The notes under the pieces: model-generated
Databases searched by the model: none
Told to the model about the DNA's origin: nothing
Seen by the model: only the letters and a program-made list of their open reading frames with translations
Made by a program: the position numbers and the translations under genes
Shown: in pieces, positions 17,149-26,181 of the stretch
Layout of the letters: each line of letters begins with the position of its first letter
Numbering within the stretch: position 1 is the stretch's first letter
Source of the DNA: Flavobacteriales bacterium
GTDB taxonomy: Bacteria > Bacteroidota > Bacteroidia > Flavobacteriales > UA16
Reading direction: 5' to 3'
Length of the DNA: 64,000 nucleotides
Assembly (NCBI GenBank): GCA_028141885.1
Contig: JAOIQU010000003.1
Location: 1 to 64,000, forward strand

Positions 17149-18159
17149 GTGAGCCAGTTGATTCCCAAAACATTGTTCTTGTTGATTGCCGGTTTGGGTG
17201 CAGTCACTTCGTTGGCCCAAAGTCAGGCTTGCGCCAGTGCGCAGGATGTTTGCGGACAAACTGATTTCATGGCATTGTTGGACGCGCCCATGGATTTGCC
17301 AGGGGCCGACAGTTTGATGGGCGTCTTTGAGGCGACCTACACCAAAGTGGTGCACTTTCACACAACGTTCTTCAACAGCATCAACTCGGATTCGACCCAA
17401 CAAACGGTTGAGCTCGTGGTGAATGGGCTGACCTGTGACGATGCAGTCGTAGCCAGGCTGTTTGAAGCCAACACTTTTGAACCCTGCAATGCCGGTGACT
17501 ATGTGGCGGCTTCTGAGTTGTGGATACTTACCGAAGGCGCGGTGTTCTCGTCGTTCAGGATGCTGGAAAATTCAGATTACGTGTTGATTCTGGGGAGTGA
17601 ATCCTCGGGATGTCAAACAGACGTTCGGTTGGACGGGTTGGCTGTGTCCATCAGCGCGTGTTGTGGCGGTTCCATTGACGTGGGCGAAACGGCGCAAGTC
17701 GAGGTGTTTGGGGCCAACCCAGAACTTGGATTTGAGTGGGAACCCGAAGGTTTTGATGAGGCCGCGGGTGCAGACTTTCCCCTGTTGACCTACCTGTCTC
17801 CGGACAGCACCGTTCAATTCACCGTCACAGGGTTCATCGAAAATTGCAGCTACACGGATCAGGTGGTCATCAACGTGGGGGAGTTGAGCGTGCCCAACGC
17901 ATTCACCCCCAACAACGATGGAAGCAATGACACGTGGGACATCGACGACCTCGTCAAGTTTCCAGACGCGGTGATTGAAGTCTACGACCGCTGGGGCCAA
18001 AGCGTGTATCGGTCCGTGTCCTATCCTGAACCTTGGAACGGAACGCTTCGAGGCAGCGGCCCCCCTGTTCCCGAGGGCACGTATTACTACGTGATCAACC
18101 TCAATGATTTGAATGTCAACCGCCCGCCTTTGGTGGGACATGTGGCCATCATCCGATGA
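17149..18159 (+). CDS. T9SS type B (CHU_C) secreted protein
   Basis: 336 residues from a GTG start. The signal peptide is clear (SQLIPKTLFLLIAGLG, cleavage near residue 24, SLAQS). A cysteine-containing beta-rich region follows. The C-terminal ~85 residues are the gliding-motility-associated C-terminal domain: NAFTPNNDGSNDTW, VYDRWGQSVY, EPWNGT, GTYYYVI, ending AIIR. The upstream in-frame ATG (17092) would put 19 residues before the signal peptide and lies in front of the -7 box. The last codons overlap the PorP/SprF gene (ATGA), as is common for type B cargo with their membrane partners. Confidence 0.85.
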   Translation: MSQLIPKTLFLLIAGLGAVTSLAQSQACASAQDVCGQTDFMALLDAPMDLPGADSLMGVFEATYTKVVHFHTTFFNSINSDSTQQTVELVVNGLTCDDAVVARLFEANTFEPCNAGDYVAASELWILTEGAVFSSFRMLENSDYVLILGSESSGCQTDVRLDGLAVSISACCGGSIDVGETAQVEVFGANPELGFEWEPEGFDEAAGADFPLLTYLSPDSTVQFTVTGFIENCSYTDQVVINVGELSVPNAFTPNNDGSNDTWDIDDLVKFPDAVIEVYDRWGQSVYRSVSYPEPWNGTLRGSGPPVPEGTYYYVINLNDLNVNRPPLVGHVAIIR

Positions 18160-19112
18160 GAAGACAAAGCTTCATAGGGTGCCTGATTTGGCTTGCGTTG
18201 GTGTCGTCGGTCCCCGCTTGGGGGCAGTTCAGCGGAGTTCGGTCGCAATACGCGATGACCAGTTTGTTGGACAACCCAGCCGCCGCAGGGAACTCGCCTT
18301 GCTTGGACATGCGCATTGGTGTTCGGTCACAGTGGGTTGGCTTCGACGGTGCGCCGCTCAACCAATTTGCTTCTGTGTCTGGCAGGATGGGGTCGGATGA
18401 GGGCGTGGTCCAGGGGTTTGGTGCGTACGTCTTGACGGACGCCATTGGTCCGTGGTCCAACACGCGGTTGAACGTGGCCTATTCGGCGCGGGTGCGCTTG
18501 AGTTCAGGTTCTCGCTTGAGCGCGGGTTTGGGTTTGGGCATGGCCCAATACAAGCTTGACAAGGTCAGCCTCAACTTGCCTGAGACGGGCTCGGCCGCAG
18601 ACCCCGCTTTGCTGGGCTCAAATGAAACGCAACTGGTGTTCCCCACCTTGGACATGGGGTTTTGGTACGAGGACAGAAAAACGTTTGCCTCGTTCAGCGT
18701 CCTCAACTTGACGACCCCCCCCTTAAACAACATTGCGTCGGGCACCTCGCCGGCGAGTGTGTTCATTGTTTCCGGGGGGCGTTACGTACCCTTGGACGAG
18801 CGCTTCGCGTTCAAGCCAGCCATGCAGTTGCGAAAAGCGGCCGGGGCTCCCGCCTCGGTGGATTTTCGTGGGAGTTTCAGCATGAACAAGAAGGTGGTAT
18901 TGGGGCTGGGCTACCGCACGCGTTCTGCGTTGATCGCCACCATGAACGTCAAGTTGCTTGAGTCTTTGAGTGTGGGCTACGCGTACGATTTTGGCGTGTC
19001 CTCCCTGAATCCGGCGGCGCGACATTCTCACGAAATCGTCTTGTCCATTTCGGCGTGCGACAAAAATGACCCGTTCTTTGGGTCGTTGGGGCGCTGCCCA
19101 GCTTACGAGTGA
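18156..19112 (+). CDS. PorP/SprF family T9SS outer-membrane protein
   Basis: 318 residues with signal peptide (about 1-24) and the family's front signature QFSGVRSQYAMTSLLDNPAAAG. The remainder is repeated beta-strand pairs as expected for an outer-membrane barrel, ending in a short cysteine-containing tail. PorP/SprF proteins bind CHU_C (type B) cargo and retain or attach them at the cell surface. Its 4-nt overlap with the cargo gene at 17149 makes that protein the likely client. Confidence 0.88.
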   Translation: MRRQSFIGCLIWLALVSSVPAWGQFSGVRSQYAMTSLLDNPAAAGNSPCLDMRIGVRSQWVGFDGAPLNQFASVSGRMGSDEGVVQGFGAYVLTDAIGPWSNTRLNVAYSARVRLSSGSRLSAGLGLGMAQYKLDKVSLNLPETGSAADPALLGSNETQLVFPTLDMGFWYEDRKTFASFSVLNLTTPPLNNIASGTSPASVFIVSGGRYVPLDERFAFKPAMQLRKAAGAPASVDFRGSFSMNKKVVLGLGYRTRSALIATMNVKLLESLSVGYAYDFGVSSLNPAARHSHEIVLSISACDKNDPFFGSLGRCPAYE

Positions 19113-19122
19113 GCTCATTCCG

Positions 19123-20620
19123 ATGCAAGAGACCTTGTCCAAACGGTTGTTGTTTTTGGCCGCGGCTGCCATTGTGGTGGTGACGCTGGGGTACACGCAG
19201 CATTTGGCCTCCATCATTCGAGAAGAGGAGCAGCGGAAGGTGGATCTGTGGGTCGAGGCGGTCAAGCAGCGTGCGGAACTGGTGACATACACCCAGTCGC
19301 TGTTCGAAGACCTTGGCGCCGAGGAAAAGAAGCGTGCCGATCGTTTGGCCGCAGCGTATCGACTGATTCAAGAAGCGCCGGACGGCACGGATTTGACGTT
19401 CGCCGGGGATTTTTTGGTCAACAACAACACGGTCCCGGTCATCATCACCAACGACCGCGGAAAGATGATCTACCATGTCAACGTGCCTCCTCCTCCAGCG
19501 GGCATGTCTGAAGAGGCGTATTACGACAGCATTCGCCGGGTGGACATGGGCCAGAATCCGCCCATCCAGTTTGAGGAGGTGGGCCAGACCATTTACTATG
19601 CGGAAAGCGTGAGGCTCCGCAAACTGCGCGAAGCGATGGACGAATTGATCGAGTCGTTCATTTCCGAAACGGTGATCAACAGCGCATCTGTCCCGGTGCT
19701 TTTGATGGACTCGACGGCGACGCGCGTCGTGAAATCTCAAGGCATAGACGTGAGCTCGTTGGACTCGCCGGAGCAACTCCGAGCCCGTTACATGGAAATG
19801 ATGCAGGACAATGTCCCCATTCCGGTGTTCTTGCCGGGGGGGGGGGTGGCATTTGGTGTTTTACGAAGAGAGTACAGTCCTGACCCAACTTCGTTATTTC
19901 CCGGCGGTTCAGCTGTTGTTGATTGCGGCATTTTTGTTGGTGGCGTACCTCGTGTTCAGCGCGTCGAGGCGGGCTGAGCAAAACCGCGTTTGGGTGGGCA
20001 TGGCGAAGGAGACAGCGCATCAATTGGGCACACCGTTGAGTTCGCTGATGGCTTGGTCGGGCCTGCTTTCAGCCAGGGGTGTGGACCCTGAAGCGCTCGG
20101 CGAAATGGACAAAGACATCGCCCGGTTGCAGGTGGTCGCGGAGCGGTTTTCCAAAATCGGTTCTCAGGCGCAGCTGTCCCCAGAAAATCCGTTGGAACTC
20201 ATCCGAGAAACGGTCGATTACATGCGACCACGCGTGAGCAAACACGTGGAGATGACTTTGGACGCGGGCGTCGACGCGGGCGACTTGCCGATGAGTCGCG
20301 CGTTGTTCAGTTGGGTGCTCGAAAACCTCATTCGGAACGCCGTGGATGCCATGGACGGGGAAGGTGCATTGGTCATTCGGGCCCACTGGCGGGAAGACAC
20401 ATTCACGGTGGACGTGGAGGACAACGGCAAGGGCATGGCCAAGGCTGTCGCCCGCAGGGTGTTTCAGCCTGGATTCACCACGAAGTCACGAGGTTGGGGT
20501 TTGGGTTTGTCGCTCGCCAAACGGATTGTCGAGGAGGTCCACCAAGGCCAAATCGCGGTGGTGGCCACGGAACCCGGCAAAGGGACCACGTTCAGAATGG
20601 AATTTCGCGTCAGCGTATGA
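19123..20620 (+). pseudogene. Sensor histidine kinase split by a frameshift at a G11 tract
   Basis: The 5' frame (19123-19977) gives MQETLSKRLL, a membrane helix (about 8-25), a periplasmic sensor region and then, after the G run, a nonsense tail. The 3' frame carries FYEEST, a second membrane helix (PAVQLLLIAAFLLVAYLVF), the phosphoacceptor box KETAHQLGTPLSSL, the N box ENLIRNAVDAMDG, and DNGKGM and GWGLGLSLAK. Ten G instead of eleven restores one frame of 498 residues (LPGGGWHLVFYEE), which matches the usual two-helix kinase layout. It is either an off state, a mutation or a base-calling error. The gene starts 10 nt after the PorP/SprF stop; no response regulator is next to it. Confidence 0.85.
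19836..19846 (+). repeat. Mononucleotide tract of 11 G
   Basis: Eleven consecutive G inside the sensor kinase gene, directly at the point where its two reading frames fail to join. One G fewer, or two more, restores the frame. Confidence 0.9.
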
Positions 20621-23195
20621 CGGCAATGCGACCTGACTTGTCCTCGGTGTACAAGACGCCGTCGTCGGTGTATTGATAACGAAGGCGGTATGTGTATTGG
20701 CCACCGGGCACGAAATGTTTGCCAGCCCCAAGCAGGGTGGTGCCGCCATTCCATGGGACATCAGGATTGTCTGTGGACCAAACTCGTTGACCCCATCGGT
20801 TGAACACCGTGAACTCAAAGGAGTCGTACTCGCACGAGCTCACGATTTGAAAAGCCTCATTGAGCCCGTCGCCATCGGGGGTGAACGCGTTGGGAACCCA
20901 AACGTTGCAACCACAGTATTCATCCTCCACCACGACAACGTCTGCAGACGAGCCGCATGCGTTGGTCACGGTGACAACGTGCTCTCCTGCCCCCACAAGG
21001 CTTTCGAGCCCGTAGACACCCTCTGTGGACCAAAACACAGAGAAGGGAAGCTCGTATGGGTTGGTCTCTTGAACAGCGAGGATTTCAATCTCCACGCGCG
21101 TGGAGTCTCCGATGCAGACCAACGCATCCCGCACAGTGGCATCCACGCCGATGTTGGGCAGGACGTTGAGGTGCATTTCGTGCGAGTCCAAACAGCCTGT
21201 GGCGTTGTCTTGAACTTCAATCACGTAATCTCCTTCCTCGGTGATGCTGTAGCCCGCGGATGCCCCGTCGCCGTTGACGGTCCAAACCCACGCGCCAATT
21301 GGATCGTCGCTTTGGTCTTGCCAATTGAAATTGAAGGCGGGGTCGAGCACGCATCTGCTCGCGGTGTCGGGCAGCGCCCCCACGGAAGGGGTTGGCCACC
21401 AGGTCACTGTCGCCGTGTCGGATTGGGTGCAAGCACCGAGCGTCACCGTGGCGACAAACGGCCCTTCCCCCATGGAAGGCACCACCAAAAGCTCAGAATT
21501 GCTTCCTCCCACATTCCAACTCAACCCATCGATGGTGCCTGTGACGCTCAACAGCGCCGCGGAGTCATCGCACAAGGGGTCAGGGTCAGTCAACCCTGTG
21601 TTGATCGGAGGCAGCATGTCGTAGTCAAACGTTTCAGTGCGCTGACAACCGTTTTCGCTGACCAGGGCCATCTGGTATTGGCCAGGCCCGGCCGTGCTCA
21701 AACCACTCGTACCGGGGGGGTAAGACCACTGAATCAGAGAGGATCCGTCGTCGAGCAAAGCGCTCACGACACCGGTGGTTTCCCAACAGAGGATTTCAGG
21801 CTGCGCGGAGATGTTGGCCCCAGGCAAGGGGTGAAGCACCACAGCGATGGACGCAGGGTCGGCGTCGCAACCGTTGATGCTGGCCGAGGCTGAAAACACC
21901 CCATTGTCCTCCACGACGAGAGCCGTCATGCTGTTGTCATCCCAACTGGCCGGTGCGCCTGCTGTGGCGGAGACGTCCAAGGTCACTTGGTCTCCAGGAC
22001 AAAAGCTCACCTCGCCCTCAATGGGCGTGCCTTCCGAGGAGAATTGCAAGACTGGCGAAATTTGGAAGGTGACCTCCACGGATTGCGTTTCGACACAGCC
22101 ATCCAGCGCGCCTTCGACCATGTAAACCCCATCCTCCGAAACCGTGTACGCGTCGCCGGCTTGGCCTTCCCAACCCAAGGTTGCACCAGGATCAGCCGTG
22201 GCCAACAACACGGTCGAGGGGTCGTCGCACACGATCAATTCCGGATCCACAAGAAGACTCAGGTTGGGGCCGGGCGCGTCTTCCACGACAACGCTGTTGT
22301 GGGTGGGGCAACCCTCGTCGTCTTCGGCGTAGAGGACGTATGTGCCACCTGTGGAAAGGGTCAATTCGGCAGCATCATTGGCCACCCAAGTTGCCGTCGC
22401 AGCAGGAGGGAGGGGGGAGGCCGTCAAGGTGAGTTCTTGCCCTTCACACATTTGCCAAGGCCCTTCTGGCGTGGCGGTCACGGCTTCAATGTGGGTGCTG
22501 TAGTATGCGTTTTCCAAGCAAAAGCTGTGCACGTTGGTGGCGCCCCCAGTGGTCCCTGTCCACCCCCAGTTGACCAGTGGGTTTCCGTTGAAGATGTTGT
22601 TGGTCAAATCCAGGGTCAGCGTCTTGCGCAACACCCCGTTGAAATACACTTCGAGCGTGTTTGAAGCGGCGTCCCACGTCAGCCTGAACGGGTAGGACAG
22701 CCCCGTTTCAATGTTGTTGCTGCTCGCGTTGGCCTGCACGGGTCCACTCAGGTTGTGGTTGATTTGACCTCCTCCGTTGATGGCGATGTGGTCGTAACTG
22801 GGGTCTCCGTTTTGACCGTTCAAATAGGTGTCGATTTCGACAGCGATGGAAGTCGCGCCAAAGGGGCCGTTGGCGTACCCAATGTCTCCTCCATTGGACC
22901 CCACCAGGTTGTTGCCCACACTCCCTGCTTGGTGGAGGACAAAACACATGCCGTCTGCCCCTCCGTCATTGTTGCCCACGTTGACCGAGAACTCCAGGTC
23001 AAAATCGGCCCCGAGGTGAATGAGGCAATCGTGCCAAGCGGCGCCGGTTTGACTGATGCCGGTGGTGGTCAGTTGAACACAATCGTTTCCATTGAGGCTG
23101 GCGTTGTTCACGGCGTTCCATTGTGCAACCCCGTCCAGCGCGGAGAGTGCCATGAAGGCTGCTGTGGAGAGGACAGGGAGAAGAGTGCGTGGCAT
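20610..23195 (-). CDS. Secreted L-type lectin-like protein with CHU_C (T9SS type B) domain
   Basis: 861 residues from the ATG at 23195. A signal peptide (PRTLLPVLSTAAFMALSALD, cleavage near 25) is followed by an L-type (legume-like) lectin domain of about 220 residues: DLEFSVNVGNNDGGADGMCF, GYANGPFGATSIAVEIDTYL, DHIAINGGG. Several Ig-like or PKD-like repeats follow. The C-terminal CHU_C domain has NAFTPDGDGLNEAF, FTVFNRWGQRVW and final IAVIR. It should bind carbohydrate outside the cell. It lies 16 nt after wecB on the same strand, and its 3' end overlaps the kinase gene by 11 bp. Confidence 0.85.
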   Translation of the reverse strand: MPRTLLPVLSTAAFMALSALDGVAQWNAVNNASLNGNDCVQLTTTGISQTGAAWHDCLIHLGADFDLEFSVNVGNNDGGADGMCFVLHQAGSVGNNLVGSNGGDIGYANGPFGATSIAVEIDTYLNGQNGDPSYDHIAINGGGQINHNLSGPVQANASSNNIETGLSYPFRLTWDAASNTLEVYFNGVLRKTLTLDLTNNIFNGNPLVNWGWTGTTGGATNVHSFCLENAYYSTHIEAVTATPEGPWQMCEGQELTLTASPLPPAATATWVANDAAELTLSTGGTYVLYAEDDEGCPTHNSVVVEDAPGPNLSLLVDPELIVCDDPSTVLLATADPGATLGWEGQAGDAYTVSEDGVYMVEGALDGCVETQSVEVTFQISPVLQFSSEGTPIEGEVSFCPGDQVTLDVSATAGAPASWDDNSMTALVVEDNGVFSASASINGCDADPASIAVVLHPLPGANISAQPEILCWETTGVVSALLDDGSSLIQWSYPPGTSGLSTAGPGQYQMALVSENGCQRTETFDYDMLPPINTGLTDPDPLCDDSAALLSVTGTIDGLSWNVGGSNSELLVVPSMGEGPFVATVTLGACTQSDTATVTWWPTPSVGALPDTASRCVLDPAFNFNWQDQSDDPIGAWVWTVNGDGASAGYSITEEGDYVIEVQDNATGCLDSHEMHLNVLPNIGVDATVRDALVCIGDSTRVEIEILAVQETNPYELPFSVFWSTEGVYGLESLVGAGEHVVTVTNACGSSADVVVVEDEYCGCNVWVPNAFTPDGDGLNEAFQIVSSCEYDSFEFTVFNRWGQRVWSTDNPDVPWNGGTTLLGAGKHFVPGGQYTYRLRYQYTDDGVLYTEDKSGRIAVIR

Positions 23196-23211
23196 GGCCA
23201 AAGGGTGACGA

Positions 23212-24288
23212 TCAGAGCGATTGAAGCACGTTGACAATGCGCTCGGTGGCGTGTCCGTCCCAATGAGGCGGGACCACCCCCTCTTTGGGCGAGCGAATCG
23301 CTTCCATCACCGCTTCGGCGTCGAGCGTGGTGAGCATTTGGTTGGTGCCAAGGGTCGTGGTGCTTGGCCGCTCCGTGTTGGGGCGAAGGGTGATGCAAGG
23401 AACCTGGCGGAACGTGGTTTCTTCTTGAATGCCCCCGGAATCTGTTACCACGGTCTTCGCTGCGGAAATCAGATGCTGGAATGCGAAGTAATCCAGAGGG
23501 CCGGTTTTCTTGAGCTTGGGGTGATTCAAAACGTCATCCAACCCAAAGGCTTCGAGGTTCTTTTGGGTCCTCGGATGGATGGGGAACACGACGTTGGCAT
23601 CGGCGCACAACCGGTGAATCAGATCCACCACAAAGGAACACCCCTCCTTGTTGTCCACGGTGGCCGGACGGTGCATGGTCAGCAGGTAAAATCCATCGGC
23701 AGAGGCCAACCCCAAATCAGCCAAAATGGTGCTCTGCTCAATTTGTGGCGAGAAGGCCACCAGGGTGTCGATCATGGTGTTGCCCACGAAGTGCACGTTG
23801 TGGCTGGTGTCCAACCCCTCGGATTTGAGGTGTTGAAGGCCGGACTCTTCAGTCACAAAATGCATTGAACTGAGTTGGTCCACCAGAATGCGGTTGATTT
23901 CTTCAGGCATCGAACGGTCAAAGCTTCTGAGCCCTGCCTCGAGGTGGCCAAGCGGAATACCGAGCCTTTGGGCAGCAAGTGCGCCGGCAAGCGTGCTGTT
24001 CACGTCGCCCGGAACCAAAACCACATCGGGCTTCAGACGCTCCATGGTTTCAACGAGCTGTGTGGTCATTTGGGCGAATTGCATGCCGCCTGAACCAGGG
24101 TGCAATTCAAGCACGTGGTCTGGCCTCAAGTCGAATTGGTCAAAAAACACTTGCGACATGGCACGGTCGTAGTGCTGTCCCGTGTGCACGAGTGAAAGCT
24201 TGGCCCCTGGGGTGGCGTCCAAGACTTTTCGAAACCGCGTGACCTTGATGAAGTTGGGCCGGGTGCCAATGACAATGAGAAGGTGCAT
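23212..24288 (-). CDS. wecB: UDP-N-acetylglucosamine 2-epimerase (non-hydrolysing)
   Basis: 358 residues. Family motifs are in order: VIGTRPNFIK at the start, TGQHYD, VPGDVNSTLAGALAA, HLEAGLRSFD, MPEEINR, TMHRPATVDN, TDSGGIQEE, LRPNTERP. It converts UDP-GlcNAc to UDP-ManNAc in the cytoplasm for surface polysaccharide synthesis. The longer open frame (to 24438) runs into the preceding glycosyltransferase gene; ATG 24288 matches the family start. It lies 31 nt downstream of that glycosyltransferase. Confidence 0.93.
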   Translation of the reverse strand: MHLLIVIGTRPNFIKVTRFRKVLDATPGAKLSLVHTGQHYDRAMSQVFFDQFDLRPDHVLELHPGSGGMQFAQMTTQLVETMERLKPDVVLVPGDVNSTLAGALAAQRLGIPLGHLEAGLRSFDRSMPEEINRILVDQLSSMHFVTEESGLQHLKSEGLDTSHNVHFVGNTMIDTLVAFSPQIEQSTILADLGLASADGFYLLTMHRPATVDNKEGCSFVVDLIHRLCADANVVFPIHPRTQKNLEAFGLDDVLNHPKLKKTGPLDYFAFQHLISAAKTVVTDSGGIQEETTFRQVPCITLRPNTERPSTTTLGTNQMLTTLDAEAVMEAIRSPKEGVVPPHWDGHATERIVNVLQSL

Positions 24289-24319
24289 GAAGTCGAGGTC
24301 GTCAGAAGGGTGCGCAGAC

Positions 24320-25624
24320 TTAAGCCACCAAGTTATGAAGCAGCTTGACGTAATCGGCGGTGAGGGCGTCTCGTCGATAAGATTCGGGCGACACCTGGCT
24401 GCTGCGTCCGGCGAGGGCATGTTGAATTTGGGACCCAAACCCCCGCTCGTCCTCCATGTCGCACATGTCGTACCCCCATTCGCCCACCAAGGCTTCGAGG
24501 TCGCTGTTCAGCGCGCCGCCGACCACCAAGGGGCGCCCTGTGGCCAAGTATTCGAAGGCTTTGCCTGGAATGGTACGCTTTCCGGTGTCGTTGTTGTTTT
24601 GCAAGATCAAGAGCGCATGACATTGGGCCATGGCGTTGGGCACTTCGTCGTGTGAAACGCTGCCGGCGAACGCCCAATCTTCAGGGGACATACATCGCTC
24701 CATGTCCGCTTGAATGGTGGGGTCGAGGGCGCCGTAAATGAGGACGCGCAGTTTCCGTGGGTTGGACGCATCGGCATTGTGATTGCGGACGGCTCGCCAG
24801 AGGCCTGGGGCGTTTCGGCTCCCATACAGGGACCCAAAAAACCCGAGCACAAACGGCCCGTCTTGAGGCGCATCCGCCAAATTGAAACCGTCTGCCTCGT
24901 CGTATCCGTTGGGCACCCAAACCACACGGTCACCACATTCTTTGAGCGACTTTCCGGTCAGTGATCTCGCCGCGGAAGGCGCCGTGACGACGACCTTGTC
25001 TGCGCGCGTCACCACGGCCTGTTCCAGTTGTTTGTGTCGGGCGCGGCTGCGCGAGGTCAGCTGGAAATCGTCCAAATAGTCCATGTCTGACCACGGGTCC
25101 CTGAAGTCGGCGATCCAAGGGACATCAGGAAACGCGCTTTTCAAGCCCAAGGCGATCAAATGCGTCGAATGGGGAGGTCCGGTTGAGATGACCGCATCCA
25201 CTGGGTGCTCGGCGAGGAGACGTTTCAAGCGCCGAATGGATGGCTTTATCCAAAACATCCGGGCATCCGGGATGAACACGTTGCCTCGGATCCACTGCAC
25301 AAGGCCACCTTTGGATTGGGTGGCAGAGGCGCTTCCGAATCGGTTTTGGCCTTTGAGCAACTTCAGTGAATCAAGCCACGACGCGGGCTCCACAATGGGC
25401 CCTTTCCAAACCTGCACCTCGGGCCGCACTTCCCTTTGAAGCCCTTCGTCCAGCACAGGATAGTTCGCTCCGTCAGGGACAAACACCACAGGCTCCCAAC
25501 AGTGTTCAGGAAGGTATTTCGTGAATTTCAGCCACCTCTGCACCCCCGCCCCACCTGACGGCGGCCAGTAATAGGCGATGATCAACACACGCTTGAGGGG
25601 TCGAGAAGCCGCGTCTCGTGGCAT
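24320..25624 (-). CDS. Glycosyltransferase, group 1 / GT4-like
   Basis: 434 residues from the ATG at 25624. The N-terminal half begins KRVLIIAYYWPPSGGAGVQR, typical of GT4-type transferases that build polysaccharides. WIADFRDPWSD marks the acceptor half, and FGSLYGSRN plus GKAFEYLATGRPLV the nucleotide-sugar-binding half (E of the EX7E pattern). With wecB directly after it, a role in a ManNAc-containing surface glycan is a reasonable inference. The open frame extends upstream across the tRNA gene, which is not coding. Confidence 0.85.
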   Translation of the reverse strand: MPRDAASRPLKRVLIIAYYWPPSGGAGVQRWLKFTKYLPEHCWEPVVFVPDGANYPVLDEGLQREVRPEVQVWKGPIVEPASWLDSLKLLKGQNRFGSASATQSKGGLVQWIRGNVFIPDARMFWIKPSIRRLKRLLAEHPVDAVISTGPPHSTHLIALGLKSAFPDVPWIADFRDPWSDMDYLDDFQLTSRSRARHKQLEQAVVTRADKVVVTAPSAARSLTGKSLKECGDRVVWVPNGYDEADGFNLADAPQDGPFVLGFFGSLYGSRNAPGLWRAVRNHNADASNPRKLRVLIYGALDPTIQADMERCMSPEDWAFAGSVSHDEVPNAMAQCHALLILQNNNDTGKRTIPGKAFEYLATGRPLVVGGALNSDLEALVGEWGYDMCDMEDERGFGSQIQHALAGRSSQVSPESYRRDALTADYVKLLHNLVA

Positions 25625-25628
25625 TGGG

Positions 25629-25636
25629 CAAAAGTA
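25629..25636 (-). promoter_or_regulatory. -7 box of the glycosyltransferase gene
   Basis: A perfect TACTTTTG on the minus strand, 4 nt before the ATG at 25624. Confidence 0.6.
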
Positions 25637-25695
25637 CAAATGCAGAATCCGCAACACGGTTGGGACCAAGTGTTGCACCGAGAGGATCCTTGCGC

Positions 25696-25703
25696 TACTT
25701 TTG
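25696..25703 (+). promoter_or_regulatory. -7 box of tRNA-Leu
   Basis: TACTTTTG, 19 nt before the mature 5' end of the tRNA, with a TTG (25673-25675) 20 nt further upstream as a candidate -33 element. Confidence 0.6.
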
Positions 25704-25722
25704 CCGTCCTCCTTACCGAGAT

Positions 25723-25804
25723 GCCCGGGTGGCGGAATTGGTAGACGCGCGCGACTCAAACTCGCGTTCCGCAAGGAGTGTGGGTTCGATTCCCACCCCG
25801 GGTA
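25723..25804 (+). tRNA. tRNA-Leu(CAA)
   Basis: The acceptor stem GCCCGGG pairs with CCCGGGT (first pair G-U). The anticodon stem CGCGA/TCGCG closes a 7-nt loop CTCAAAC with anticodon CAA (25757-25759), reading UUG. There is a type II variable arm (TTCCGCAAGGAGT) and a T arm GTGGG-TTCGATT-CCCAC. CCA is not fully encoded. The codon it reads, TTG, is common in the surrounding genes. Confidence 0.95.
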
Positions 25805-25810
25805 CAAGAA

Positions 25811-25837
25811 AGCCTCGCATCGTGCGGGGCTTTTTTT
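25811..25837 (+). terminator. Intrinsic terminator of tRNA-Leu
   Basis: The hairpin AGCCTCGCA-TCG-TGCGGGGCT is nine base pairs with one G-U, followed by seven T. Confidence 0.85.
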
Positions 25838-25865
25838 GTCTGGAACCGCTCGGGCTCCATGGGCG

Positions 25866-25873
25866 TACCTTGC
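25866..25873 (+). promoter_or_regulatory. -7-like box before the truncated secreted-protein gene
   Basis: TACCTTGC, 5 nt before the ATG at 25879; it has the same position as at intact genes nearby. Confidence 0.35.
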
Positions 25874-25878
25874 ATGGC

Positions 25879-26181
25879 ATGACGCCTTTGATTACCGACA
25901 GGCCATGTTGGGTCGCCGCACTTCTCGCCTTGACAAACACATTGGGTCACGCCCAGGTCACCGTGAATTCGACCGACCTGCCGCAAGGAGGGACCACCTA
26001 CACCTTTCAGGATTCAAAGGCCACTCAAGTCACACATCACCTGGGCATTGAGCACGTGTCGTCGCGCCCCCAAACCCACCTGCTTCTGGCCACCAACGCA
26101 TATCCCCAGCTTGGCACAAGAAGCAACAACCAACGCCAAGGGCCTTTGGAAAAAGGCGCCAGCGCATGGAGGGCCCGGTGA
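25879..26181 (+). pseudogene. Probable N-terminal remnant of a T9SS-type secreted protein gene
   Basis: The frame opens with a plausible signal peptide (WVAALLALTNTLGHAQ). It continues with VTVNSTDLPQGGTTYTF, the pattern with which several secreted Bacteroidota proteins begin; the intact gene at 26421 likewise starts, after its signal peptide, with TITQPSLPDHGVTFVYG. From about residue 50 the frame loses this character and runs antisense through the DCC gene to a stop at 26181. Promoter-like box and start spacing are intact, which suggests a once functional gene cut off at about 26030. A short secreted peptide is the alternative. Confidence 0.4.

Noticed and set aside
20673..21893. 406-codon frame antisense to the lectin-like gene
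   Set aside because: Lies opposite a gene with a complete signal peptide, lectin and CHU_C domains; no features of its own.
25723..25804. tRNA-Leu as attachment site of an integrated element
   Set aside because: No integrase, no repeat of the tRNA 3' end nearby and no foreign-looking gene cluster; only a short gene fragment follows.
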